Shown here: piece after piece, positions 8,914 to 17,798 of the stretch | How positions within the stretch are numbered: position 1 is the first letter of the stretch | How the letters are laid out: each line of letters starts with the position of its first letter | Origin: Woeseiaceae bacterium | GTDB taxonomy: Bacteria > Pseudomonadota > Gammaproteobacteria > Steroidobacterales > Woeseiaceae | Length of the DNA: 64,000 nucleotides | Direction of reading: 5' to 3' | NCBI GenBank assembly: GCA_030065915.1 | Contig: JASJCQ010000005.1 | Location: 62,001 to 126,000 of the forward strand | Notes under the pieces: model-generated | What the model was told of the DNA's origin: nothing | What the model saw: the letters and a program-made list of their open reading frames with translations, nothing else | Database searches by the model: none | Position numbers and translations under genes: made by a program

Positions 8914-11622
8914 ATGCCCGATGGCGATATCGCAACACGCTGGCACGCTCAGTCGACCGATGAGGCGGTCTCTGCGCTATCCGCCAGCGCCGACGGTCTG
9001 ACCGAGAAAGAAGCGGCCAGACGACTCGCATCCCTAGGTCCCAATCTCCTGCCACAAGGACCGAAACGCGGCGCCTGGCAACGGCTGCTCATGCAGTTCC
9101 ACAATGTTCTGATTTACGTGCTGCTTGCTGCCGCCGCGTTGTCGATATTCCTCGATCATCCGATCGATGCCGGCGTCATTCTCGCCGTCGTCATCGTCAA
9201 CGCCGCGATCGGCTACATCCAGGAGGGCCGCGCGGAGGATGCGCTCGAGGCCATACGCAGCATGATTGACCCCCAGGCGACCGTCGTGCGAGACGGCCAG
9301 CGGACGACGGTCGCCGCAGCCGAGGTCGTTCCCGGTGACGTCGTGCTGGTCGAATCCGGCGACCGGGTACCGGCGGACCTGCGCCTGCTTCGCGCCAAGA
9401 ACCTTCGGATCGACGAGGCCATTCTCACCGGTGAATCAATGGCGGTGACCAAGTCTGTCGATGCTGTGCCCTACGACGCGCCACTTGGCGACAGAACATC
9501 GCTCGCGTTCTCGGGCACGTTCGTGGCAGCCGGCCAGGGCGCGGGCCTTGTGGTAGACACCGGTGCCAAGACCGAGCTCGGTCGAATCAGCGAAATGATC
9601 GGCGAGGTCGAGACCCTGAAGACCCCGTTGCTCAGGCAGATGGATGCCTTTGGCAAGCGGCTGAGCGCCTTCATCGTCGCGATCGCGTCTGCAGCCTTCG
9701 TCTTCTCAGTCTGGTTTCGTGACTACGCGTGGGCAGATGCGTTCATGGCCGTGGTTGGACTCGCGGTAGCGGCGATCCCGGAGGGGCTGCCCGCGACCAT
9801 GACCATTACGCTGGCGATCGGTGTACAGCGAATGGCCGCAAGACACGCCATCATTCGACGGCTGCCTGCGGTAGAGACCCTGGGCTCGGTGTCGGTAATC
9901 TGTTCGGACAAGACCGGCACGCTGACCCGCAATGAAATGACCGTGCGCAGCGTCACGACGAGCCAGCGATTGTTCGACGTGTCCGGTGTCGGCTATCACC
10001 CGGAGGGTGATTTCCTGTATCGCGGAGAACCGGTCGCCATCGATCAACTCCCGAGGCTACAGGCGCTGACGCTTGCCGCGATTCTCTGCAGTGATGCGAC
10101 CGTCCGCTTGAAAGACGGTGAATGGCGCGTCGATGGCGATCCAATGGAAGCCGCCCTCCTCGTCGCCGGCATGAAGTCCGGACTCGATCCGGTGTTCGTA
10201 AGGAAGTCGTGGCCGCGTGACGACGAGATACCGTTCGAATCGGAACACCGGTTCATGGCGACGCTGCACCATGATCACGAGGGGCGCGGAGCCGTGTACA
10301 TCAAAGGCGCGCCCGAGCGCCTGCTGGAGATGTGCAGCCGCCAGCGCGGCCTCGAAGGTGACGAAGATCTTGATCGTGACTATTGGCAGAGGCGTATCCT
10401 CGAGACGGCCGCCCGCGGCGAACGGGTGCTTGCACTGGCTGAGAAGCCCATAGACCCGAACGCGGTATCGCTGACGTTCAGCGACGTTGAAGCGGGCCTG
10501 ACGCTGCTCGGATTTTTCGGCTTTGCCGATCCGCCGCGCGAGGAGGCGATCCGGGCAGTGGCCGAATGCAGGCAGGCCGGCATTCGGGTCAAGATGGTCA
10601 CCGGCGATCACGCGGCTACCGCCACCGAAATCGCGCGCCAGCTCGGGCTCGCGGACGACCCGATCACCCGGACCGGCCAGGACATCGCCGCGCTCGACGA
10701 CGATCAACTCAGGGCCGCGGCACTCGAGACCTCGGTTTTCGCTCGCACGACGCCTGAGAACAAGCTTCGGCTCGTCGAAGCGTTGCAGGCCGATGGGCTT
10801 ACGGTCGCCATGACGGGTGACGGGGTCAATGATGCACCGGCGCTCAAACGCGCGGACGTCGGCATAGCCATGGGGCGCAAAGGCACCGAAGCAGCGAAGG
10901 AAGCGGCGGAGATGGTGCTCGCGGACGACAATTTCGCGTCCATTGTCGCCGCGGTCCGCGAGGGCAGGACCGTCTACGACAACCTGATGAAGGTTGTCAG
11001 CTGGACCTTGCCGACCAACGGCGGCGAGGCGCTGACCATTCTCGCCGCCCTGGCATTCGGCCTTGCCCTTCCGATCACGCCGGTACAGATCCTGTGGATC
11101 AACATGATTACGGCCGCAACGCTGGGTCTGACGCTGGCCTTCGAGCCCACTGAGCGCGGCGCGATGCAGCGCGCCCCAAGAATTGCAGGACAGGCGATTC
11201 TGGGCGGCCGGCTGCTGTGGCGAATCGGCTTCGTTTCAGTGCTGTTCCTGATCGGCGCATTCGGCATGTACTACTGGGCTGAAGCACGCGGCCTGCCGGT
11301 GGAGGTCGCACGGACCATCGTCGTCAATACGATCGTCGTCATGGAGATCTTCTACCTGTTTAGTGTCCGCTATGTGCACGGCACGTCGCTGACCCGGGAA
11401 GGCGCGCTGGGCACGCGACCCGTGCTTATCGGCGTTGGCCTGGTGACGGCGGCGCAGTTCGCGATGACCTACGCGCCCTTCATGCAGGTCATTTTCGACA
11501 CGCGACCGGTTGCCTTCCTCGACGGAATCTTCGTAGTGGCCGCCGGTGTCGCGATGCTCTTCGTCGTGGAGATTGAAAAGGCGGTCTGGCGCAGGCTATC
11601 CGAAGAGAGCCCATCGGACTGA
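8914..11622 (+). CDS. P-type cation-transporting ATPase (P2-like)
   Basis: A 902-aa inner-membrane pump with an N-terminal cation-ATPase domain, two membrane segments, the actuator loop TGES (172-175), PEGLP in M4 (289-293), the phosphorylation motif DKTGTLT with Asp332, KGAPERLLE in the nucleotide domain, TGDGVNDAPALKRADVG in the P domain and a C-terminal group of about six helices. The PEGLP motif places it near Ca2+/Na+/H+-type P2 ATPases. The M6 segment reads NMITAATLGLTLAFEP and lacks the acidic residue of SERCA-type Ca2+ pumps, resembling the Pma1-like bacterial group, so the ion is uncertain. It is monocistronic as far as can be seen. Confidence 0.92.
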   Translation: MPDGDIATRWHAQSTDEAVSALSASADGLTEKEAARRLASLGPNLLPQGPKRGAWQRLLMQFHNVLIYVLLAAAALSIFLDHPIDAGVILAVVIVNAAIGYIQEGRAEDALEAIRSMIDPQATVVRDGQRTTVAAAEVVPGDVVLVESGDRVPADLRLLRAKNLRIDEAILTGESMAVTKSVDAVPYDAPLGDRTSLAFSGTFVAAGQGAGLVVDTGAKTELGRISEMIGEVETLKTPLLRQMDAFGKRLSAFIVAIASAAFVFSVWFRDYAWADAFMAVVGLAVAAIPEGLPATMTITLAIGVQRMAARHAIIRRLPAVETLGSVSVICSDKTGTLTRNEMTVRSVTTSQRLFDVSGVGYHPEGDFLYRGEPVAIDQLPRLQALTLAAILCSDATVRLKDGEWRVDGDPMEAALLVAGMKSGLDPVFVRKSWPRDDEIPFESEHRFMATLHHDHEGRGAVYIKGAPERLLEMCSRQRGLEGDEDLDRDYWQRRILETAARGERVLALAEKPIDPNAVSLTFSDVEAGLTLLGFFGFADPPREEAIRAVAECRQAGIRVKMVTGDHAATATEIARQLGLADDPITRTGQDIAALDDDQLRAAALETSVFARTTPENKLRLVEALQADGLTVAMTGDGVNDAPALKRADVGIAMGRKGTEAAKEAAEMVLADDNFASIVAAVREGRTVYDNLMKVVSWTLPTNGGEALTILAALAFGLALPITPVQILWINMITAATLGLTLAFEPTERGAMQRAPRIAGQAILGGRLLWRIGFVSVLFLIGAFGMYYWAEARGLPVEVARTIVVNTIVVMEIFYLFSVRYVHGTSLTREGALGTRPVLIGVGLVTAAQFAMTYAPFMQVIFDTRPVAFLDGIFVVAAGVAMLFVVEIEKAVWRRLSEESPSD

Positions 11623-11694
11623 TCGAGCCCGGGAACACGTCGACGCGCATCGATTCATTGCGTTCGACGCGTCTGTATTTGGTACCTTTGCAAG

Positions 11695-14046
11695 ATGGAA
11701 ATCGATAAGAAGGGCCAACTCTATATTGGCCGAAAAAGCGACGGCGGCGACCCGGTATTGTTGAAGGCCAGCACCCTGACCACCCATGGTGTCATTTTCG
11801 GCATGACCGGCTCGGGCAAGACCGGGCTCGGGGTCAACATACTCGAAGAGGCGCTGCTCGGCGGGACGCCCACCCTGATCCTCGACCCGAAGGGTGACAT
11901 GGGCAATATCCTGCTCAACTTCCCCGACAGTACCGCCGATGACCTCGAACCGTGGATGGACGATGGCAAGGCCAGGCGCAAGGGTGTCACCGTGCGCGAC
12001 CTGGCTATCAAGGAGGCCGCGGAACGCCAGGCTGACCTCGCCGGTGACGGCATCCTGCCTGCGCGGATCGCGAGGCTTCGCGACAACACCGAGTTCAAGA
12101 TCTACACCCCGGGCTCGTCGATTGGCGTACCGATCAACATACTGGGTTCGCTGAAGGCACCGAACCTCGACTGGCAGCACAGCGCCGAAACCCTCCGCGA
12201 TGAGATCGAAGGCATCGTATCGTCGATTCTCGTGCTGGCAGGCATCAAATCCGACCCTGTATCCGGACAGGAACACATACTCATCGCCACGATCATTGAA
12301 ACCTGGTGGCGCCAGGGGAAAGACCTCGATCTGGCGACCCTGGTCGGCCAGATCCCGAAACCGCCGTTTCGCAAGCTCGGTGTGTTCGACCTGGAGATGT
12401 TCTTCCCCGAGAAAGAACGCATGAAGCTTGCGATGAAGCTCAACAGTCTCCTGGCGTCTCCGTCGATGGCATCGTGGCTCGAGGGCGAACCGCTCGACAT
12501 CGAGAGCCTGCTCGGGAAAGACGGCAAGACCCCCTGCGCGATCATCTACATGGCGCACCTCAACGAGGAGGAACGACAGTTCGTCGTCACGCTACTCCTG
12601 TCCAAAGTGGTCACCTGGATGCGATCGAAACCGGGTACGTCCGAATTGAGCGCATTGATCTACATGGACGAGGCCTTTGGCTATGCGCCACCGTCCGCCG
12701 AGCCGCCATCCAAGAAACCGATCCTGACGATTCTCAAACAGGCCCGGGCGTTTGGTGTCGGGCTGGTCCTCGTCACCCAGAACCCGGTCGACCTCGACTA
12801 CAAAGCCATGTCGAACGCAGGTACGTGGATCGTCGGGCGCCTGCAGACAGAGAACGACAAACGTCGCATCCTCGACGGAATATCAGGTGGCATGCCTGAT
12901 CTGAGCGCAACGATCTCCAACCTCGCGAAACGACAGTTCGTGATGCACCTCGCCAAGAAGAACCGACAGACGATCTTGAGCCGCAGACACTCGATGTGTT
13001 TCCGCTTCGGTCCCTTTACGCGAAAGCAGGTGACGTCGTTGATGGCGCCATACAGGACGGAAGCCGCGGCAGCGCCGGAGGCTCCGGCGCCTGCAGCCAG
13101 TGCGGATGTGCCGGCCACGGATGCCCCGGCGGCAATCGCCCCGAGCGTTGCCGCAGGCATTGAGGTGGCCTACCTGGACGCAGCCGCGCCCTGGGCCGCA
13201 GACCTGGGTGCCGATCCGACCGGAACGGTTCTGGCGCCGGCCGCCGCGGTCACCGTGCAACTGCTGTATGACGAAACACGGGCCAAGGTCAGCCACAATG
13301 AAACCTACGAGGCGGTGATCTTCCCGCTGGACGGCCTTATCGATGTCGAAGATGTCCTGTCCGTCGACCACGACGACCGGGACTTCAAACCAGAAGCACC
13401 CGCCGGGGCCAGCTACGAACTGGGCAACACCAAGCTCCAGAACAAGACGTTCTGGACGGGCGTGCGTTCCGGTGTCAAGAATTACCTGGCCGCCAACCGC
13501 AGCATCGAGATCTGGAAGTGCCCCGGCCTCAAGCTTTACTCCCGCGTCGACGAGAGTGAGCAGGATTTCAGGAAGCGCTGCGAGCAAGCCGCAGACCAGG
13601 CCGCCGACGCCAAGGTCAGCCAACTGCGACAGAGGTACGCGAACCGGATAGATCGCCTGCAGGACCAGATTTCGACAGCCGATGCGCGGGTGGCGGAGCT
13701 GGAGGTGGATGCGTCAGCCCGCACCCAGTCCGAAGTCATGTCAGGCGTCGGTGACCTGCTGGGCGGATTGCTGCGAGGAAGGATGAGCTCCAGAACACTG
13801 AGCCGGGCTGCAACCCGAAGGGCGGCATCGAAGAAAGCCAAGTTGCGGCTCGAAACCGCGAAACAGAAAGCTGACGCCAAGCGCAGAGACCTGATCGAGC
13901 TGGAACGCGACCTGGAAGACGAGCTGATCAACATCCAGGAAGAACATGACGCACTGGCCGAAGCTATTGAACCGCTGCAGATTGGCCTCGAGAAGACCGA
14001 CATCCGGGTGGCGGAGGCCAAGTTGGTGTGGGTTCCGGTCGCGTGA
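11695..14046 (+). CDS. HerA/FtsK-like ATP-binding protein with C-terminal coiled coil
   Basis: A 783-aa cytoplasmic protein. Walker A GMTGSGKT (36-43) and Walker B LIYMDEA (Asp325, Glu326) belong to the HerA/VirB4/FtsK family (DUF87/DUF853-like). An Ala/Pro-rich linker (about 455-500) leads to a second globular part (about 510-620) and a long charged coiled coil (about 625-780) interrupted by a Gly/Arg-rich stretch near 685. HerA-type ATPases are hexameric DNA or protein translocases, but no NurA-like nuclease or other partner is adjacent. What it moves is unknown. It starts with ATG, and the ribosome binding site is poor. Confidence 0.85.
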   Translation: MEIDKKGQLYIGRKSDGGDPVLLKASTLTTHGVIFGMTGSGKTGLGVNILEEALLGGTPTLILDPKGDMGNILLNFPDSTADDLEPWMDDGKARRKGVTVRDLAIKEAAERQADLAGDGILPARIARLRDNTEFKIYTPGSSIGVPINILGSLKAPNLDWQHSAETLRDEIEGIVSSILVLAGIKSDPVSGQEHILIATIIETWWRQGKDLDLATLVGQIPKPPFRKLGVFDLEMFFPEKERMKLAMKLNSLLASPSMASWLEGEPLDIESLLGKDGKTPCAIIYMAHLNEEERQFVVTLLLSKVVTWMRSKPGTSELSALIYMDEAFGYAPPSAEPPSKKPILTILKQARAFGVGLVLVTQNPVDLDYKAMSNAGTWIVGRLQTENDKRRILDGISGGMPDLSATISNLAKRQFVMHLAKKNRQTILSRRHSMCFRFGPFTRKQVTSLMAPYRTEAAAAPEAPAPAASADVPATDAPAAIAPSVAAGIEVAYLDAAAPWAADLGADPTGTVLAPAAAVTVQLLYDETRAKVSHNETYEAVIFPLDGLIDVEDVLSVDHDDRDFKPEAPAGASYELGNTKLQNKTFWTGVRSGVKNYLAANRSIEIWKCPGLKLYSRVDESEQDFRKRCEQAADQAADAKVSQLRQRYANRIDRLQDQISTADARVAELEVDASARTQSEVMSGVGDLLGGLLRGRMSSRTLSRAATRRAASKKAKLRLETAKQKADAKRRDLIELERDLEDELINIQEEHDALAEAIEPLQIGLEKTDIRVAEAKLVWVPVA

Positions 14047-14062
14047 CCTGAACCTGCTGCCC

Positions 14063-14090
14063 AAAAAGAAAACGGCCCCGTCAGGGGCCG
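14063..14090 (-). terminator. Rho-independent terminator of the DUF1508 gene
   Basis: The 7-bp stem CGGCCCC/GGGGCCG (14073-14079 and 14084-14090) closes a 4-nt loop. It is followed on the minus strand by TTTTCTTTTT, a classic intrinsic terminator about 40 nt past the stop of the gene at 14128-14460. It also lies just past the end of the convergent HerA-like gene, but on that strand there is no T-run. Confidence 0.85.
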
Positions 14091-14127
14091 ACTTCTGGAC
14101 TATCGGTTGGGTCGACAGCCGATCAGG

Positions 14128-14460
14128 CTAGTCCAACTCGACGACAGCTGCATCCTTGGCTGCCCGGCCAACGGCTCCGATGCCATTGTCGCGAGACGAC
14201 TCTGATGCGTAGTTCTGGCTCGTGCCAATCACCTGCCCGTTCCGAGCTTTCAGGTTGAAGCGGAATTTGCCACTGGCCGTCGTCTTCTTCTCGAAGCACG
14301 CCTCGTCCAGGCAATTCTTCTTCACAGACTCGATGCCGTTGGTGCAGCTTGACTTCGACTTGTAACCCTCGCTCGAGAGGATGGTCTCGCCGTTGCCTGC
14401 TTTCAGACGGAAACGAAACTCCCCGGCTTTGTCTTTGTAACACTCAAACTTTCCTGCCAC
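14128..14460 (-). CDS. DUF1508 (YegP-like) protein, two repeats
   Basis: A small 110-aa protein made of two copies of the DUF1508 fold (about 3-50 and 55-105). Each repeat has a KFxxYxDKxGxFRFRLKAxNG-like strand pattern and an ending such as SSxxNGIxSV. The second copy carries FEKKTTASGKFRFNLKARNG and DNGIGAV. Such proteins are small, soluble and of unknown function. The start is GTG with AAGGAG 8 nt upstream. Two cysteines (near 49 and 55) fall in the linker between the repeats. It forms a single-gene unit with a clear terminator at 14063-14090. Confidence 0.88.
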   Translation of the reverse strand: MAGKFECYKDKAGEFRFRLKAGNGETILSSEGYKSKSSCTNGIESVKKNCLDEACFEKKTTASGKFRFNLKARNGQVIGTSQNYASESSRDNGIGAVGRAAKDAAVVELD

Positions 14461-14663
14461 TTCTTGTTCTCCTTCTTAAATGGATCGCTAATCTAACAAT
14501 TAATTGGGCGCCGTCCAAACCCGTGCCGCAATCGTGGGATATACGGCTCATGCCCTTACGAATCGGTACAATCGGTCAAAGTATACTCTGGTTGAATACT
14601 CTTGGTCGGTTCTCAGGGACGTCAGGCTACAACACTTCCAGGAACAACGCTGCTGATGGACCG

Positions 14664-15212
14664 TCAGTGTTGCGCAGCACCCGCCTCCGCCAGCTCCTTC
14701 TTCGCATCCTCGAACTGCGCTATGGCGCGTTCGAGATAGACCTTGGCCTGTTCATCGTAGCCGTCCGCCGTCATCGACCAGACGCGATTGAGGTAGCGCT
14801 CGCCAGCGGCGAACTCGCTCATGATGTCGGCGTACACCTGCAGGCTGTAGAGATGCACCATGCTCTGCCGCGCCTCGGCGAAGCGCCTTAAGTCCGGGCG
14901 GAGCTTGTCGTCGATAAAGTCACGCATGGCTTCGCCCTTGAGCTCCGGGCCGTCGGCCAGTGCCTCGAGCTCCCGAACGATGTTGTCGAGAGATTCATTG
15001 AGCTTGCTCCGGTTGTTCTTGAGCATCTCGCCGGACGTCGCAATCGCCTTGTCGGCACGCTTGGCGAGAACAACACCAGCGATAGCCGCGACCGCGGCGA
15101 TACCGAACCAGAACCAATTGACGCTCTCGATATCGAGCGCGGTGACATAGGCGCCGCCCAGGAAGCCGGCGGCGAGCAGTGCGTACGCGATGTTCTTCAT
15201 ACTGGTCGTCAT
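14664..15212 (-). CDS. Small membrane protein coupled to the OPT transporter
   Basis: A 182-aa protein of unknown function. Two hydrophobic helices (about 7-28 and 33-50) are followed by a long soluble, charged, probably helical domain. The start ATG overlaps the stop of the OPT transporter gene by 4 nt, so it is translationally coupled to it and likely made in stoichiometric amount. This suggests an accessory subunit or chaperone for the transporter (inference from arrangement only). A second ATG at codon 5 is possible. The last residues are Ala-rich and end in QH. Confidence 0.8.
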   Translation of the reverse strand: MTTSMKNIAYALLAAGFLGGAYVTALDIESVNWFWFGIAAVAAIAGVVLAKRADKAIATSGEMLKNNRSKLNESLDNIVRELEALADGPELKGEAMRDFIDDKLRPDLRRFAEARQSMVHLYSLQVYADIMSEFAAGERYLNRVWSMTADGYDEQAKVYLERAIAQFEDAKKELAEAGAAQH

Positions 15213-16936
15213 TGCGCCGCTCCCTGGATGACCATCGTTATCGCGTCGCCGACTCCGACGAGCGCCTCACCAACGATTAACCCTGCCGCAATCGGTATCC
15301 CGACGTTGTCTGACCAGTCCTTGCCCTTGAACCGGTTGGCGAGTTCCCTCGCGAGCGTGCCGAGCGAGTAGGTCAGGACGATGTTGAACGGCAGGTAGAA
15401 GCCCAGGCCGACGGTGATGCCGAGGCCACCCATCAGCGCGGACAGGACGGCGCCGAGCACAGCACCGGCGGCGTATTTCTCTGCAGGCACGTCGCCGCCC
15501 ATGATGCCGTCGACGGTGCTCGCGAGCGCCTGCGCCTGCGGCGCCGGCAGGCGGTCGCTGCCCAGGCCGTAAGCTTCGTGCAAAGCGAAGATCACCAGGA
15601 TGACGACGATCGGGCCGAGCCAGGCACCGATGAACTGACCGAGCTGCTGCATGCGAGGTGTGGCGCCGACCAGGTAGCCGGTCTTGAGATCGAGCATCAG
15701 GTCCGTCGCCTGGGACATGGCGACGCACATCGCGGCGCCCACCATGATGGCGGCGATAATCGAGTCGGCTCGATCCATACCCAGCGCCTGTGTAAGCACG
15801 ATCAGCAGCGTGATACCCACGAGGGTCATGCCGGACAGCGGCGACCAGTTGGTCCGGCCGATCGCTTCGGACAGGATGATGCCGGCCATCCAGATCCAGA
15901 GCGTGCCGAGTAAGGCCATCGTGATACCGCCGACGATCGACATCGACTCAACGGCGGTCACCGCCATGAAGGTCAGGAGCACAACGGCGCCAGCGACGGC
16001 GATATACAGAAGCTTGATCGGCATCTCGTCGCCGCCGACGCGAGACTCCACTTCGGAGGCCTTCTGCATTGACTTGACGGCGCTCTTGATCAGCGGTGCG
16101 GCGAGAACGACACCCATGATGGCGCCGCCGATCAACATGCCGATGCCGAGCGGTCGATACAGCATGAGGCGAAGCGAATCGGGCGCACTGACGACTGCCC
16201 CGGCCTCATCGATCGGGAAACTGTTGGTGACCGACAGCATCGGTGACAGGAACCAGTAGGCAACAAAGCCGCCGACAATAAAGGCGATACCGCCACGGCC
16301 GGCGATGAAACCGACGCCGATCGTCATGAGCGACAGGTACCAGATCCCGTTCATGAACTCCGGTATGCCGATGAGCGCGCCGAAGTTCCAGTTGGAGACG
16401 CCGGTCTTGATCGAGATGGCGTGCGCGGTCGCGCTGACGAGTGCGGCAATGACCAGGATAATCGCCTTGCGCACGCCGGCGCCCGGCGACTTGAGTATTG
16501 TCGCCACCGCGACCCCGCCCGGGTAGGTCAGACGCTCGTAGTCGATCATGTGTTTCCTGAGCGGGACGATGAAGGCAATACCCAGAAACGCACCGGCGAT
16601 GCAACCGAACGTCAGGAGAACCGGGTCGAAGCGGTCGCCGTAGCCTAGGAGAAAGATCGCCGGCACCGAGAACATCATGCCGGACGCAGCGCCGTTCACA
16701 CCGGATGCAATCGTCTGCACGATGTTGTTCTCGATGATGCTCTTCCTGCGCAGCATCCCGCGCAGAATGCCGAAGCCGAGAATGGCGGCGAGTTCCGAGC
16801 CCTCAATTGAGAAGCCCAGGACCAGGGCCGCGTAGCCGATGGACACGGCAATAATGATGCCCAGTATCCAGCCGACTATGACTGCGACCCACGTAAGTTC
16901 AGGGTAGGCTTTGCCAGCCGTCGTTGAAGTGTCCAG
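15209..16936 (-). CDS. OPT-family transporter (oligopeptide/siderophore type), apparent CTG start
   Basis: An inner-membrane transporter of the OPT family with about 15 hydrophobic segments and repeated Gly-rich loops such as GFSIEGSELAAILGFGILRG and GVNGAASGM. By family it imports small peptides or metal-chelate compounds by proton symport. The first canonical start (GTG at 16846) falls inside the first membrane helix. The frame stays open upstream and encodes TTAGKAYPELTWVAVIVGWI, the expected cytoplasmic leader and first half of that helix, yet contains no ATG, GTG or TTG before the stop at 16975. CTG at 16936, with GGGG upstream, is the most plausible start; an AT-type start or a sequencing error are alternatives. 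It is followed, overlapping by 4 nt, by a small membrane protein. Confidence 0.85.
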   Translation of the reverse strand: MDTSTTAGKAYPELTWVAVIVGWILGIIIAVSIGYAALVLGFSIEGSELAAILGFGILRGMLRRKSIIENNIVQTIASGVNGAASGMMFSVPAIFLLGYGDRFDPVLLTFGCIAGAFLGIAFIVPLRKHMIDYERLTYPGGVAVATILKSPGAGVRKAIILVIAALVSATAHAISIKTGVSNWNFGALIGIPEFMNGIWYLSLMTIGVGFIAGRGGIAFIVGGFVAYWFLSPMLSVTNSFPIDEAGAVVSAPDSLRLMLYRPLGIGMLIGGAIMGVVLAAPLIKSAVKSMQKASEVESRVGGDEMPIKLLYIAVAGAVVLLTFMAVTAVESMSIVGGITMALLGTLWIWMAGIILSEAIGRTNWSPLSGMTLVGITLLIVLTQALGMDRADSIIAAIMVGAAMCVAMSQATDLMLDLKTGYLVGATPRMQQLGQFIGAWLGPIVVILVIFALHEAYGLGSDRLPAPQAQALASTVDGIMGGDVPAEKYAAGAVLGAVLSALMGGLGITVGLGFYLPFNIVLTYSLGTLARELANRFKGKDWSDNVGIPIAAGLIVGEALVGVGDAITMVIQGAAQ

Positions 16937-17154
16937 CGTTCTATCCCCGCTTGTTATTATTTTTCGGGCAGCCTAGCACATTCACGTGCGGTTGGCTCCG
17001 CAACGGACGTCAGCACCCTGACGGGCCAATGCCTGTGCGCCAGGGGTTGGGGGAAGCTATTTTCTTTTAGGCTCGTTCAGCCGAAAGGACGCTCGGCGCT
17101 AGCTTTCGACGGGGGTTCAGGGCCAGCATCCGGGCAAAAGCGGAAAGGCCCGAA

Positions 17155-17550
17155 CTAGGCTGCCGGCCGGTGAAACTCGATCACGTTTCCGTCAGGGTCT
17201 CGGACGAAGAAGAAATACGCGCCGCCAAACTCCACCGTTTCGGTGATCTGGATCCCAGCAGAAACAAGCTGGCGTTCCACTGACTCAGCATCGCTTATTT
17301 CCAAAGCAATGTGCGTATAGCCTGTGTGCTTCGTCGCATCGTCCATCAACAGGTTTGTCGGAGCAGCATCCGGCGACGCGTTAAGGATGAAATTGATGTT
17401 GACGCCCGACGCATGTTCCATGATTGCAACCGGCTCGGGACCAACAGGCCCGGCAATGAATTCGAATCCGAGTCTTTCGTAAAACTCACGAGTGACGACC
17501 AGGTCCCGCACTCGTATGCCGACATGGTTAATTCGAGTGATTTCTTTCAT
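17155..17550 (-). CDS. VOC/glyoxalase-family protein
   Basis: A 131-aa single-chain vicinal oxygen chelate protein with two beta-alpha-beta-beta-beta modules. INHVGIRVRDL near the N-terminus supplies the first metal-type His, TGYTHIALEI starts the second half, and FFVRDPDGNVIEFHRP supplies the last Glu. This resembles methylmalonyl-CoA epimerase/lactoylglutathione lyase-type folds, but the substrate cannot be deduced. I chose the ATG at 17550 because GGGG lies 7 nt upstream; a TTG two codons earlier is also in frame. It is monocistronic. Confidence 0.85.
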   Translation of the reverse strand: MKEITRINHVGIRVRDLVVTREFYERLGFEFIAGPVGPEPVAIMEHASGVNINFILNASPDAAPTNLLMDDATKHTGYTHIALEISDAESVERQLVSAGIQITETVEFGGAYFFFVRDPDGNVIEFHRPAA

Positions 17551-17798
17551 CGCCAATCCCCAATGATTTTCAACCGGCGCCGCAGTCGGTCGAAGTCAAT
17601 TGCGCCCGCATCAGGTCAGAAGCTGCCGGTCCACCCTGGACGGCAAGGACGTCTGGATTCGAGTAGGAGCGGACTTACGAAGGTTAGTCATCGAGAGCAA
17701 TCGGGATCGAAAGCCGCCCACTCGAGCCAAATGCACTCAACGGCATGCTGAATGCTCCGAAAAAGACGGCCGTTTTGATTCACATCACCCTCGAACGA

